A DNA stretch of 64,000 nt from Epiperipatus broadwayi. Lineage: Eukaryota > Onychophora > Udeonychophora > Euonychophora > Peripatidae. The stretch spans positions 1,814,501-1,878,500 of the forward strand of contig JAQFVV010012419.1 in NCBI GenBank assembly GCA_028023455.1. The letters run 5' to 3'. Below the pieces are notes generated by a model that searched no databases, was not told the DNA's origin, and was given only the letters and a program-made list of their open reading frames with translations. The position numbers and the translations under genes are program-made. The stretch's first letter is position 1. The number at the start of each line of letters is the position of its first letter. Below are positions 24,301 to 36,999 of this stretch, in pieces.

Positions 24301-24790
24301 GACAGACCAATGATAATGTTCAATATTTAGTATTAAAAATTTGCCATCTTATTGATTTTCACATTGGGGTAAAGTGTTTTTTCTTCCTCATGCTTTCATA
24401 TGTTTTTTTCCTTTCTAACATGGGTTATTTGTGAGTCTAATTATTACTACTCCTTATTTTTGCTTTTCATGGTGGGATCTAATGCAAGGAATATAAGCTT
24501 TGTTTGGCAATAGTCAGTGGGTGCAAATCTTATTGTGATTAGCCCTGCCAATTGTTGATTATGGTTTAATATTACTGTGAATATAATGCATCTGTCTTTG
24601 TAAAAATTCAAAGATTATTAAGGTACTAAAGGTAACATTGCAGGGATGCTTAATATAAACTATCAGTTGTCAGATACCTTACATACTAATTTAAGGAGTT
24701 AATTACCATCGAAATCATATTATATTTGAAATAACTTTAGACTTAAACACTACAATTGGTAAGTATTAGTTGTTACATTGTTAATAAACA
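21340..24790. other. AT-rich sequence; one H2 body remnant, otherwise nothing recognised
   Basis: Apart from the fragment at 22265-22510, no gene or repeat family is recognised. Short simple repeats occur, such as (TA)n/(TG)n near 22542-22582. Confidence 0.4.
22265..22510. repeat. Diverged type H2 monomer fragment
   Basis: The stretch CGACACCATCCACTTGAATA... at about 22308-22400 aligns with the H2 body at 20640-20760. At 22448-22480 (plus strand) a degenerate ribozyme-like string follows (GATGAGTATTGCT..AGCATTAAAC), in the opposite orientation to the body, again suggesting an inverted arrangement. Too decayed to be active. Confidence 0.5.
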
Positions 24791-24799
24791 TTGTTTTTT

Positions 24800-25880
24800 A
24801 ATTGTTATACTTGTCTAGCATTTTGTTTACTGTTATCTACCATGCCAATTGTGACATTGTCAAGAATCTCTTCTCTCCATGATCTATCAATAATTTTAAA
24901 TGTAGGTATGATGAGACAGCTGCAGTAGGCACTTGCAGTTAATATGTTCATCAGAAAATTAAAATTTTGATGTGATATGATGCACTGTGGCTTCCCCTCT
25001 ATCAATGTCAGGAATCTCTGAGCCACAATGCCCAGAGACACCTGTTAGCCACCTTACTCCCCTTTCATTTTCCACCCTAAGTTTTTCCCATAGTGTTTCC
25101 TTTTTACAACACAATCTTTGTCAACTCTATGGCCTGTATATATCTAAATATTCTCTCTCTTTTTTCAAATTCAGCATAAAAACCAAGAACCCACTTTCTG
25201 TATAATCACTTTGTTTATATTTACTCTCCCACAACTTCATTATTTGTACCCTTCTGCTTGCAGCCATTTACATTCAATTAATAGATGCCTAATATTTCTA
25301 TGCCTTTCTTACATAACATGCAAACTAATTCACACATATTTTTCCATTTATGTATATATTTCCTTGCTGCTAAAGATTCTGTTCAAGCCTTAAACAGTAA
25401 ATTACTTTCCTTGATATTATCATAAATTAACTTATACTCAATATTCTGTTTACTTTCTATATATATTTAACCTCCTTTTACTCTCTATACTAGTTCTCCA
25501 TCTCTTCAACTCCCTAATCTTTATTAATGCATCTAGTCTTCTATCCCATTCCATGCCACTATTACACTCAACAATTCTCCTAATGCAATGATCCTACCTT
25601 TTGTATAAGTATACTGATATAAATTCTTTATCCAAATCTTCTGCATATTGTACTACATTTTTTACTGACCTAGTTGGCTGACCTTTAATCATAACCCAAT
25701 TAAATACAATTTTGGCATTTCTCTTATTCTCTTATTATCCATAAACTGCAATCTACTGAACATTTTCATTATGTTTTTTGCATCTCTCATATAAAAACTT
25801 GACCATCTAATTTCTCTTTGAATTGCCTTCTTTGCCATCCACACACCTGCATCTCATGCATGCTAAACTAACTTAAAAAA
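24800..25880 (-). repeat. Dispersed repeat G, copy 1; probable LINE C-terminal remnant
   Basis: On the minus strand, 25300-24960 matches 55620-55985 on the plus strand, sharing GGCCATAGAGTTGACAAAGA and GTGGCTAACAGG. Further 5' (minus), about 25860-25700, a broken frame resembles AKKAIQREIRW...YMRDAKNIMKMF, a lysine-rich pattern like regions after a non-LTR reverse transcriptase. Several stops break the frames. The clade is not identified. Confidence 0.55.
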
Positions 25881-25889
25881 ATTGACTTT

Positions 25890-27150
25890 TAAATGAAACC
25901 ATGTTTTAGTTAAAGCACTATCAGTGAATGTTGGTTTATTTAATAGTGGGTTTTAAGTATTTGATGTGGAATACTATCTATTCATAGCATATGGTTAAAA
26001 GGTAGTTTTCTTTCATCTAAATTATTTGTATATAAATTGTAAGTAATAGAAAAAAAATGAAATAATGTGGAATTCATATCAATAAAATGCTAATAGAATA
26101 ACAAATAAATAGTAATATTATTATAGTTAATTCTCAGGAGTCCTTCTATTTAAATGTCCAGAAAATATTTAAAATTAATTTTTTAAATCACTTTTTACAA
26201 TATAATAGTAAATGAAAAGTAACAAGTTACCCATAATCAGTGCCAATCTTCCAAAATTTATGTAATTTAAAAAGTTCAATTGTTTATTCATAAGACTATA
26301 TAAAATATGTATAAAGTACACTATACTTCCTTAATTCTTATTTTTCCTAAATCACTTTCAATATGTAAAACAAATATTTTATTAAAAATAAAATCACCAT
26401 TACACTTAGTATTATAAACTGGCAAAACTGACTTAGACATTTAAATCGCAGTGATGTAAGAACCTTATTAACATATATGATAAGCATCTAAATAATATGG
26501 TAAACAAATTATATAAGTAGGTGACAAATAAAACTATTGTGCTACTGACAATGGTTGAAGGTTATTACTTGTTTGCTTAGTTATCATAGCTTGTTTTAAA
26601 ATGGGAAAAATAACTCTGAACATCAATAATTATAAAGCGCACACATTTTTGATAATTAGTCATTCCCAAAGAATTATTAATAAAGTAATATTTTTTATTA
26701 ATTTACAAAACAACAAAGTGCCAGCAACTAACAAAAAGGCATTTTTAGTAATAATTTGGAATAAAATGGTATATTTTGAATTGTGGATAAAGTAAAAAAC
26801 ATCTTAATTCTAATTTTATGATATTGTTTTTAAAAAAGAAATAATGATCTGTGTATTATCTCCAAAATAAAAATGTAATATATAATTGATAATAATCTAG
26901 GGTCAATGTTTTTCAAGTATTACTAATACTGATAAAATAGCATAAATCCAAAATCTATAGCTTCAAAGTATTTTTGGATTATATCTTTTAACACCCTCAT
27001 TATAAACCAGTATAGACAAAACAAACATTTCTCTACAATTAGGCTCATTAATTTGTAGATATTTACTGAGTTTGTTTTAAAATTTGTTTGTAAATTCACT
27101 AAATAATTTATTTAAATGGTTAAAGATTACCTTTGAAATTTTGTTTGGGA
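25890..27150. other. AT-rich sequence, nothing recognised
   Basis: No gene, repeat family or structured RNA recognised. Confidence 0.45.
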
Positions 27151-27169
27151 AATAAAAAAAAACATTTTT

Positions 27170-27270
27170 TTTTGATGTGTCATAGCATCAGCCAGGAAGT
27201 AAACCCGCTAACCAGGGACAAGTACTTGTAAAGCATCTGTCACTGAACTCTCAACCACCAATGCTTGACT
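27170..27270 (-). mobile_element. Short tRNA-derived SINE, copy 1
   Basis: About 101 bp in minus orientation, starting GTCAAGCATTGGTGGTTGAG and ending TGATGCTATGACACATC plus an A-rich tail. It has an A-box-like TGGTTGAGAG and a B-box-like GGTTTACTTCC (consensus GGTTCGANTCC), so the body is tRNA-like, with the leading part closest to a serine/leucine-type tRNA. It is flanked by a 12-bp target-site duplication AAAAACATTTTT at 27158-27169 and 27271-27282. Two more copies of the same length and orientation lie at 46417-46518 and 54812-54913. Confidence 0.8.
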
Positions 27271-27282
27271 AAAAACATTTTT

Positions 27283-28565
27283 GAATAATAGGCCCTTGAA
27301 ATATTACAATAATATTCTGTCAGCAGAGACATTTCCAATTTGGTACTTTTTCTAATGCTACTTACATAATTATAAATGGTTTATGACAGATTAATTGAAT
27401 TACATTATATACAGATAATTCAGTATAATAATTACAAAGATTTAAATACATACGTAGTCTCACATGGTTTACTGCCGTGGTAGAAATTAAGACTCTGAAG
27501 TACAGTGTCTATATGTTAGGTTCATGAATTGTGGCACATTTGATTCATTTTCAGTGCCTAATCTCCTTACAAATTTTAATACAATAAAGCATTTGATATT
27601 TTACTACATACATATATTCAGTAAGATATTAACTAGTCATTACAATATATATGTTATAATAAATTCTTACTTTTTTTGCAAATTTTGTATATTTTATGCA
27701 AAAAAAAAAATTATATCCATATATATGTTATCATATAGTAGTATATATTTTAATCATATCATATAATCATTTTCAAGTTGTTATTTTATTTGATCATAGA
27801 TTTTTGCAATGATGTTAGTTTGAAAATAATGCAAAAATAGATAGATGAATAAAGGAATATAACTTCAACATGACTATAGGGCATAGTCAAAATGTTAATG
27901 AAATTACATGGTAACATATTTAGGTATAGAAAAATTTTGGTTTCTAATTATTGGGCCAATTTTTTTTAAAAAAAGAGTTTTATATTTATTTACTTTACCA
28001 ATTAATAAAAGTATGTATAAATGATATATTTAAAGTAATATTTGAATATATGATTTGTAGCTTTTGTTAATAATATACGAAATACTAGAAAGATATATTT
28101 TTACTTTTTCATTTACTGATTTTATTCTCTTTTAATGTTTTTAATATTTATTATAGAAAATTGTAATTTGCATCTACAAATAGTAGAAAATTGTAATAAT
28201 ATGACTATTACTTTCTTTATATATGAGGATCAAACAATCCAAGATCTATTAAAGCCAATCTCTTTATGTTTTAAATTTCCATTAATTCTTGATTCGATTA
28301 ATTTATCCTGATCCAATATTTTCAGCTTTGGCTGACATGAGTTGCTACAATGAATGGCAATAGAGGAAATGTTAACTTCAATAAAAAAGTCATAGTTTTA
28401 TACCCTTAATACTGCATATACGGTATTGCTTATCACTATATTTTGAAGCACTATTTAAAAATTATTGTAATAACCAGATTGAAAATCATTCTTATGCATT
28501 TAATCTTACATTGATCATAATTTAGATGTAATAACTATATCAGTAAAAAAATACCTATAAAACTC
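27283..28565. other. AT-rich sequence, nothing recognised
   Basis: No gene or repeat family recognised. Confidence 0.45.
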
Positions 28566-28569
28566 ATAT

Positions 28570-28960
28570 ATACACAACCTTCCAGTCAAAAGCTGATGGG
28601 TTCTTTCTTCAAGCTGCTTGCAGCGCCATCTCTAAATCAATACATTTGTTGCATAGTGAAAATAGTTTAGCTACCCATGATAAAAAATGTTAAGATATGA
28701 TGTTTTGATCACAGGATGTTTAATATCATACATAATTCATGATAAAACAAGGTGCTAATATTGAATATTATTTTGAAATGGGAAACTGCTAGTTAACCAT
28801 TTGAAATAATTCAACCTGTGTATAGTAATAAAACCATAGGTCACAAAAATATTTTCAAGTGTTTGCAAAATTTTATGATAACAAGGAGAGTATTGAAGAT
28901 GATTGATGGTATAAAATACGTCATAACTCACAACCCAGACATGTTATTGCCTTAAAATTA
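28570..28960 (+). repeat. Dispersed repeat D, copy 1
   Basis: Resembles 38100-38460: both start with a CTGC(C/T)TGCAG(T/C)GCCATCT motif, continue through an ATAGTTTA-rich part and share GTCACAAAAATATTTT / GTAACAAAAATATTTT about 240 bp downstream. Copy 2 has a matching inverted end that I cannot clearly see here. Element class unknown. Confidence 0.5.
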
Positions 28961-28964
28961 TTGT

Positions 28965-31900
28965 GGTGAATCACTAAACTAAGTAAATATATAATGACAG
29001 CTTAAAAAGAAAATGCCCCCCCCCTTACCATTGGAACAGACAGTGTACGTATATGCTAGCGTGTCCATAGTGTACAGGAAGAATTAGGTTTAAGTGCAGA
29101 AATGAAAAATAGTTTTTTTAATCCAACTTAATTGTTAAAAATATTTCTTATAAATTTTCATAAATTATATAACTAATTTTTTCAGTTTCGATTATTTAAA
29201 GAATCAGTGAAATATAATAGCAAAGAGTTCATCTAAATAATGAAGAGTTTAATTGTTTTATGAATATAAAACAGATATTTAAAAGTTGTTTTGGAAATGT
29301 GATTTGACTTGATTAAGTAATACTATCATTTCCTGATGACATGCAGATGAACGCAGCCAGTGTAAACTTGTAAAAATATATTAATTTATGGATTTTCTAT
29401 CTCTTAAAATGTTTAAGTCGTACCACAGAGCTGTCATGTAAATAAAAATAAAAGTCTTTATATTAAACATATGAAAAACTTCAACAGCTAAATCTTAAAA
29501 AAAAAAGTAATTTATTTTACCTTTCAAAAATTCTAATAAACTTATAATTTTTTTATATTCTTCAAGCAATATCTTTTACTCAAAAAAATATAAATATATA
29601 TTAAAATTCAAATACTTTTTTTTATATAAAATTAAATGAAATCTGTATAATTTGTATACGTGTAACGACAAATACAAATATATAATAAATTCTAAAGATT
29701 GCATTATGTATTTCTGTTATGTAGAACAAAAAGATAAGTTAACAATGGAGATAACATATAACTACAGAAAGGTAGAGATTTATTATACATCATTAAAAAT
29801 TAATTGTTTCTTATTTTAAATTTTTAATATCCAGTTGAGAGCCATTTTGACATTTTATACTATTTTTCAAACTATAACTGATGGGATCTAATAATCAAAT
29901 TTTCAATGAACATTTATGTTGAAATGAATGTCTTGTGGATGAAAGATGCTTTGTAAACTATATTTAGTAAAATTAAAATGAAACTAACGAAAAAAAGGAA
30001 CAATAAGCAACATTTCAGCAAGATAATACTTGATCTCAAATAGTGATCATGTGATTGTTATCGTGATAATAATTAGTATCATATGGTTCTGCAACAATCA
30101 CATGATTACTATTTTGCCCAGTTGACAAAAGCATTATTTTGCCAAAACATCTGTTACTATTATTTCTTTTTTTAAAATATTAAATATAATTGCTCCTGAA
30201 ACATAGTTTATAATATGTACTGTTATTTAAATAACACTCCAGAATTGCTAATTTTAATGCTATATTTATACATGGCTATGTCACCTCCTAATCATAATTT
30301 GGATTTTTTAAATTATAATATGAACACAGATTATATATTTTGAACTAATAATGTAAGATAATTTGTGAGGAAAAGGAGGAACGTGAGAAAGAGATAAGAA
30401 GAGAGGATGTTAATCTCTTTTATGCTGATTTTTTATTGGCTGAGTGAGATAAAAGTCTAAACTTTTAATTGTTCAATTCACAATCTCAACTGTCAATTGA
30501 ACAAAGTCAAGCATCAAAATATATTTTTTATTTAATATTATATTCACTTTAGTTTTGTTTGTAAAAAGTATATTAATAATTTGTCAAGTTATCAAAGTGA
30601 ACAAAAGTTTTTTCAAAAAGTAATTTTTTTTTTATAATTATAAAAATATTCGATAGCAGCAAATGTAAAATGAATTTTATTGACCAACGAAAATGTTTTG
30701 TGACGTCCTAAACATTTTGTGTTGCCCGAGATTTCTTTGACAATTTTTACAGTGCAAAAAAAGTAAATGATTTTTGTTAAAGTCTTAAGTATTTTTCTAA
30801 AATAATTTTATTTTTAGCATATTTTATTAAAATAATTTATAATTTGTCAAAAAACACTTTTAAAATGGTCTAAAACATTTGTTTATCATTTTCGAAATGA
30901 AACAAAAAGAAATCGTAACTCTTCAGTTATTGACATCCACTTTCTTTGTTGTCAAAATGTAACAGCCAATAAGATTCCAGAAGAACCCACCTACTTGTTT
31001 TGTTGTACTTGCGATGAGCGTTTTATTGATTTTTTACTTGTAAAATAATTCAAGAGTGGACAGCATCTTACAGAACTTTTTATAATTTTTCAAATGACAG
31101 TAAAACTTTAACCCTATCATTAAAAGTGACGGGATTTGGATGGTCAGAAGCCTATGCCAAATCATCACATTTTTAACCATGACTAGAAACAAATGCGTTA
31201 ATAAAAAAAATGTAAAAAGACATGATTTATTATAAATTCAGAATTCAAAATAAAATAAGTTACAGTTTTAAAAATGACACAAAAATGTTGAAAAGGCTTT
31301 TAATTGAATATTAAAAATATACAAAAAAAATTAATGCCATATTCATAAAAGAAATATTGACTTTCTGCAAATTTCAATTAGTTTGGTTCACTTCCATTAC
31401 CATCCTTGGTTAAAATTATATATTGTGGAATTATGATGAGTGATATCTCTTGTAACTGATAATGTCTCAAACATATGGGACTATTTGTAACAAAAGACAT
31501 CATGCCATGCTAATGTTAAAATTATGATTATAATAAAATACATGTAATGGCCAAATCATGAATTGCTGCTGGAGGTCAAGTCAAGTAGTTTGTAATATTG
31601 AGAATTGTCATCACAATGTCTTAGAAGAGTTCTGGCTACATTTCTTGGATCATCTAATTTTGAATAATCATCAAAAGAAATAATATACTAAAGATAGTTT
31701 TTTATTCATATTTGATGCTAGGAAATTATTGGATTACATTTTATCTTTGAATAAATTATTATATAGACTTTATTGTAATCTTTCTGAATTTTTACTAACT
31801 CCTCTCTACTATTACTTTTTGGTTGTGACTAGGATAAAGCATAGACAATAAAAATGATGATTGGACACACTAAATCTTAACTAATTATTCATGAAAGAAA

Positions 31901-32090
31901 AATACATTCAAATATAAGAATGAAAAAATGGTAATAAGTTAACTTATTAACAACATACCTTTTAATGCAAATAAATATGCCTACTCAATGGCTGTGTATA
32001 TGGTAATGTCACATATGTATACCATTGCATAAGTTGGCAAAAACCACTATTCCCCATTTCTAGATCATTTCTTATATATATATTTCCAAA
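28965..32090. other. AT-rich sequence, nothing recognised
   Basis: No gene, repeat family or RNA recognised over about 3.1 kb. Confidence 0.45.
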
Positions 32091-32094
32091 ATGA

Positions 32095-32610
32095 TTACCT
32101 CACCAGACAGATGCACATTTCCCTACTGGACAAGGGTCATTATTTCTTTAGTAATATCATACTACAGATGTACATTCCTGTCAGTGTGATTTTTTAATGC
32201 TAACATCTTCATTTTGCATTGATCACATTGGTATATCAGCAAGATGGCATTTATTTAAAGGCAAACATATAGCCTGGATCAAATTGATTCTATGCAGCAT
32301 ATTTGTGCTTAGCAAAATATTAAAAATTAAATCAATTAAGTGCACCAATCTGTGCATATTCATAAATTAAATATATTTAATTGTTAACTTAGTTTCCAAA
32401 ATTAAAGTTTAATGTGTGTGTGTAATAATAAAAAACTGTTTTGTTTCATTAATTTTGACAGTAACTTATTTTCATATATTTTAATTAATATTCTTTTAAA
32501 ATCAAGAGTTAGAAATTTTTAAATAGACAACATGATATTTTAAGCTCAGGGTTATCCATGAGCTAGTGACTGGGGCTATCAGTCAAATAAAAGTTGAACC
32601 TTACCATATC
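32095..32610 (+). repeat. Dispersed repeat E, copy 1
   Basis: Collinear with 48490-49040 on the same strand: shared landmarks are ATCATACTACAGATG / ATCATGCTACAGATG, GGTATATCAG, TTAAATCAATTAA, GTGTGTGTGTAATA-like repeat, and GCTAGTGACTGGGGCT / ACTAGTGACTGGGGCT at the end. No ORF. Class unknown. Confidence 0.65.
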
Positions 32611-32619
32611 TATCTGCCT

Positions 32620-33430
32620 ACTTTATAAATTTTTTAGGTTTGAATAGTGTAGTGTCACCCTGGTATGGCAGATATGGAAAGAGTCTCCGCCTAACTGTTA
32701 TAATTGGCACCCAATCTAAGACCCACATTGGGCATCATTGTAATGGGTTCCCCTCTTTTATTTCTTTGCTAAGTTCAACTTATGCTATCTTTATTTAAAC
32801 AATTCTTATGTGACATATTATTAAATGACATTAATGGTTAATATACAAATAAAACATTCAGTTTGCTGAGATGGATTTGTAGCAGCCATAGCCTGGAGAA
32901 AAGGTATTTTAAAGCTTAATCTCCCAACAATAAGCAAAGACAAAATAAAAGATATCATTATCTTGGTATGTAAATACTCAGCCTTAGTTTTTATTAACCA
33001 CTAATTAATATTTTCCCAAACAATATATTTATGATAATCATTTTCCAAGTCCATGCACCAATCTTATGCATGCACAACAGTTGTATTGATGGAATTTTAT
33101 GAGAGCAAAATATTGTATTACTTAATACTTGGCCACTAGCTTACTCATTGAAGGAGGGTAGTCCTGAGATTGTCAGAGATGTGTTACTTTGAAGAATATG
33201 CATAGGAATTATTTAATAAGTAAAACACATAGACATTTAGATTAAATTAATAACTATAAACTGACAAAATTAAATAAAAAAGAAAAAAACAAAAAAATTA
33301 TAGTGCTCAACCATTTAATGGAAATATAAGTTTAAGTATATATTTTAACAGATTAAATGCTCATTAATTATACAGATTAAACATTTTATCTTTACAATTA
33401 TCTATAGGGTCTACATGTTTGAATGGTTCA
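32620..33430. other. AT-rich sequence, nothing recognised
   Basis: No gene or repeat family recognised. Confidence 0.45.
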
Positions 33431-33439
33431 AACTTAAGC

Positions 33440-35325
33440 AACAAAACTATAATTTCTTTAATAAATTCATTTGTGTAATGGCATAGGTTTGAGGGATCTG
33501 GCATTATAGGACCCCCTGATCTCCTGCCCAGTATCTACCCAAAATACATTGTTTCCTTGGCATTTCATAATAGTGAATAGACCATACAGATTACAAAACT
33601 TTCAGTATATAAATTTCCCAGGGTCACTCACATGTGCTGTCTTTATCATTACTTAGTCCCCTATATTAAACCTAGTAGGGCTCCTACAGGCCTTTTGTTT
33701 CTTTTTGGATCCTTTTGAGAAGTATTTGATATGCGTGACTCATATCAGTTTTGGGATCTATGGTAGGCTCTTTCATCTCTAGTAGTGCTCTTTATCAACT
33801 TAAAAACATGCTTACTGAAATGCAACTGCTCAAGTGAAAACCCATTCGATTTGTTAATAGACCAATTAATGTAATTAACTATATTTGGAATTTTCTTGAG
33901 CCAATCCTGGTGATTTGTGGAATGCAAATTCTAAATAACCACCTTAAATTATGCATTACTGATTCACAAGGATTAGATTGCAGGTTGTGAATGGATGTTA
34001 ATACATGTTTGATACTTAATCCCTGGATCCGTTTCCACCATACTCCAGTTACAAATGGTATACCAAGATCTGATAGAAAAACCTGAGGTTTCCCCACAGA
34101 TGGATGGAAAATGATCACTTCCTAACACCCATATCATGTTTCTGGCATTTGCTTGTGTGACTGGATAGGCAGCCACAAATTTGAAAAATAAGTCATATAC
34201 CAGAGGTTTCCCCACAGATGAAAAATTTACATTTCCTAACACCCATATCATGTTTCTGGCATTTGCTTGTGCAACTGGGTAGGCAGCCACAAGTTTGGAG
34301 AATAAGTCACATACCATTATAAGATATACACCAGAAACAAAATATAATAATCCATAGCCATCATCTCTCATGATCTCTTTGAGATCCTGGATATCATTGG
34401 AGCAGTGTAACTTCTGTTTGCTGGTTTGGCTTTCTGACAGATATTGCACTGGTTTATTATTGCAATAACCTTACTATGTTTAACCAGCCAATAGAAACAC
34501 TTCCTAACCCAATGTTCAGTTTTTACTATACAGTAGTGCCCATATAATTGGTGAATATGTGCTACAACTGCCTCTCTCATTTATCGAGGTATTACTGGTT
34601 ACTATTGCTCAGGATCATATTGGGTCTTATATTGTAACACAGCTTGGTTTAGTTTATAATGCCCAATCTTATTTCCTACCCATTCTAGGTCATGGTTTTT
34701 TCCATTTCCAGCCACTCAATTAATTGTTTCAACTATACATTCTCTCTTGGTACTCAACCAACAGTTCAATATCTCTTTTGACTTCTTTTTTTATTCTCAG
34801 GTCTACACCTGCTATATATGAGTTTCCATTACTCTTCATCTAATAATTTTCTTAAATCAAGTATTCCACCATAAGCAGGTCTTGGAAGAAAAGGAAATAA
34901 ATATTTGGATATCAAAAACCATCAAATATTATAAGATGTATTAAGTTTGATAGTATTGTCCTGTTTCTTTTTATGCTGAGACTCAGAATGTTCCTTAATG
35001 AAGAGTTTCAACTGAGAATGTCAGCCACAATATTCTCCGACCCTTTGCGGTATCTGGTATAATTGTATTCTTGAAGATACAAACTCCAATCCACTGACCG
35101 ACTATTGATTAGGTAACTGTGGTTTATAAACTCCAAGATTTTATGGTTCATGATCATGGTTACTTTTAATCTCAATAAGAGCAAGCAGAGGTTTTGCAAT
35201 GCCCATGTGACCCTATTCACCGATGCCAAAAGATGGACAATAAGCCAATAAGAGTCTTCACATAACCATTGTATTTGTCTACCCAATATGTTTTGATACA
35301 CTTTAACCATGAGTACCCTGAGAAT
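33440..35325 (-). pseudogene. Ty3/gypsy-type pol relic (RNase H and integrase)
   Basis: On the minus strand, in order: an RNase H tail at 35310-35008 (SRSVDWSLYLQEYNYT...ENIVADILS); the integrase zinc region at 34580-34368 (HIHQLYGH...CNICQKAKP, an HHCC finger); the integrase core from about 34400 to 33880 (VCDLFSKLVAAYP, then PQVFLSDLGIPF with the second conserved Asp and QSNPCESVM); and its end at 33927-33745 (HQDWLKKIPNIVNYIN). Below 33740 a frame-broken C-terminal part (DPGKFI-like) continues. Frames differ between segments and are interrupted by stops. No reverse transcriptase or LTR is seen, so this is an old fragment. It is unrelated in sequence to the element at 10921-17012 as far as I can see. 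Confidence 0.85.
34086..34316 (-). repeat. Tandem duplication inside the integrase core
   Basis: A segment of about 115 bp is directly repeated: 34086-34202 and 34203-34316, both beginning GAGGTTTCCCCACAGATG. It duplicates the DLFSKLVAAYPV...NARNMIWVLG part of the integrase. The copies differ at several sites, so the duplication is not very recent. Confidence 0.85.
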
Positions 35326-35329
35326 TTTT

Positions 35330-35725
35330 TAAAAAAAATTATGTCAATAAAAAATATATTTTTAAATGAATATTTTTTGTTTATATTAAAGTAAAATTAC
35401 AGATTAGAATGTAGATGTAAAAATACTGCCAGAAAGTAAATTGTGCACATATGCATATATATGAAATGGGAAACTGAAAATATAGAAATTTTTGAAAAGA
35501 CTGATTAATAAAGAAAGAAAATTGGGAACTGTTGAGGGGGGAGGCATGTGCTCAGGTGATAAAGAAATGGGGGGAAAAGACTTTAAAAAAATTTTTGTGT
35601 GTGCTATTACTAAAACAAATCTTTAAAAATAATTTTTTTCTACTAACATTAAGTAAATTCTTTTTTTTTTCTTATCACTAAAATTGCATAAATTATTTAT
35701 TTTTAACTTGATTAATCAATCAGAA
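35330..35725. other. AT-rich sequence, nothing recognised
   Basis: No gene or repeat family recognised. Confidence 0.4.
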
Positions 35726-35730
35726 CTAAT

Positions 35731-36992
35731 TGGTGCACCAGGCCAGTCACTTAGTGGCATTGTTTCTCTGCTAAAAGCACACAATTATATAGATCTGGGC
35801 CTGACTATTTTTAATTAAATTATTTTTACCTTTTCTCTGACTTTTATTAAAATATTTTTTCCCAATTTGTCCAACTTTATTAAAATATTTGGACATTTGA
35901 TGCAACTTTTTTACTCGTATTTTGACATTTGATATGACTTTCTTTATCAATATTTTGATATTTTTGTAAATAATTTATGATACAAGATTTGATTCAAATA
36001 GTTGTACATTTTCTTTTCAAAAATGGCAAAATTAAAAACATCACATAATACAAATAAAGCCAAAACAAAAAATTGCCATATAGTTGCCATATTTTAAAAA
36101 CAAAAAAGAAAACCAAAGTTGAAAAAGTCAAAAGTTTTGATCATAGTGTAACTTTTTTGGGGAGATGAGGAGAAATAATTTATCATCACTGAGACAAAAG
36201 ATAGAGACAAAAGTTATTTTTGTTTGTTTTTATTTTTAAAAAAAGGTTAATAAAAATTGGTTTTAAAAAGAAAAGTTTTAGTATATCAGTGGTATACAAA
36301 TAAAGCCAAAACAAAAATCACCATATAGCCCCCCCCCCAAAAAAAAAAGTCGCCATATTTATTTTTTTCTAAAAAAAACAAAGTTGAAAATGTCAAAAGT
36401 TTTGATGTTGTTTTAATGTTTATTTTTTTTTGGGGGGGGGGTGACAAATAATTTGTCACATCACCGATCAAACCAAGTTTATGATTTACAAGTCTACATG
36501 CAACCTCAAACATTTTATTTGTCTCATAATTTACGTGGCTATTCGTGTGAGTTTTGGGATAAGGTGCTTGGCCATAAACTTTTGCAATTTTTTCCCCTTT
36601 CCAAAGTTCGTAGGGAAGCATGGCGACAATCTTACAATTATTAGTATCCAATACTATGTTGGGTAGGAAGTAAGATCTTTAATTGAAATGCATATTGCAC
36701 CAGTTACAGCCACTTGAATTCCCTACACCTTCACATCATATGATAGCAATTTGTTAAGTGTGCGTATTTGCATAATGTAGTAAAGCACATTAGGGGGCCA
36801 TAATATTGGTGTGCAATGCCATATACACCTATTAGTGGCTATATATGAACAGTACTATTCTATAAATCCCCAAGTTTCTCTGCAAAAGCACAGAAATATT
36901 GGTTATATAAATGGCATATTTCTGTGTTTTTAGCAGAGAAACAAGGCCACCAGATGGCTGGCCTAGTGAACAAATTAGTACCCATCCATCAT
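35731..36992. repeat. Inverted-repeat-bounded segment (about 1.26 kb)
   Basis: About 60 bp at 35733-35795 (ACTAATTGGTGCACCAGGCC...GTTTCTCTGCTAAAA) recur inverted at about 36930-36992. A third piece of the arm (GTTTCTCTGCAAAAGCACAG) at 36873-36899 pairs with 36917-36943 to give a local hairpin. It may be a DNA transposon derivative or a fold-back; no transposase is seen. Frames on both strands at 36286-36666 are not assignable. Confidence 0.6.
36036..36470. repeat. Direct duplication with homopolymer blocks
   Basis: A segment beginning ACAAATAAAGCCAAAACAAA is present at about 36048 and again at about 36296, and both copies continue to a GTCAAAAGTTTTGAT stretch and a G-rich block before ATAATTT. 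In the second copy a C10A10 run (36329-36348) and a T9G10 run (36423-36441) face each other as an inverted repeat. Confidence 0.65.
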
Positions 36993-36999
36993 TAATTTC

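Noticed and set aside
36286-36666. Overlapping frames on both strands (121, 67 and 61 codons)
   Set aside because: No recognisable domain, run through homopolymer blocks, and lie within a duplicated, inverted-repeat-bounded segment; no basis to choose a coding strand.
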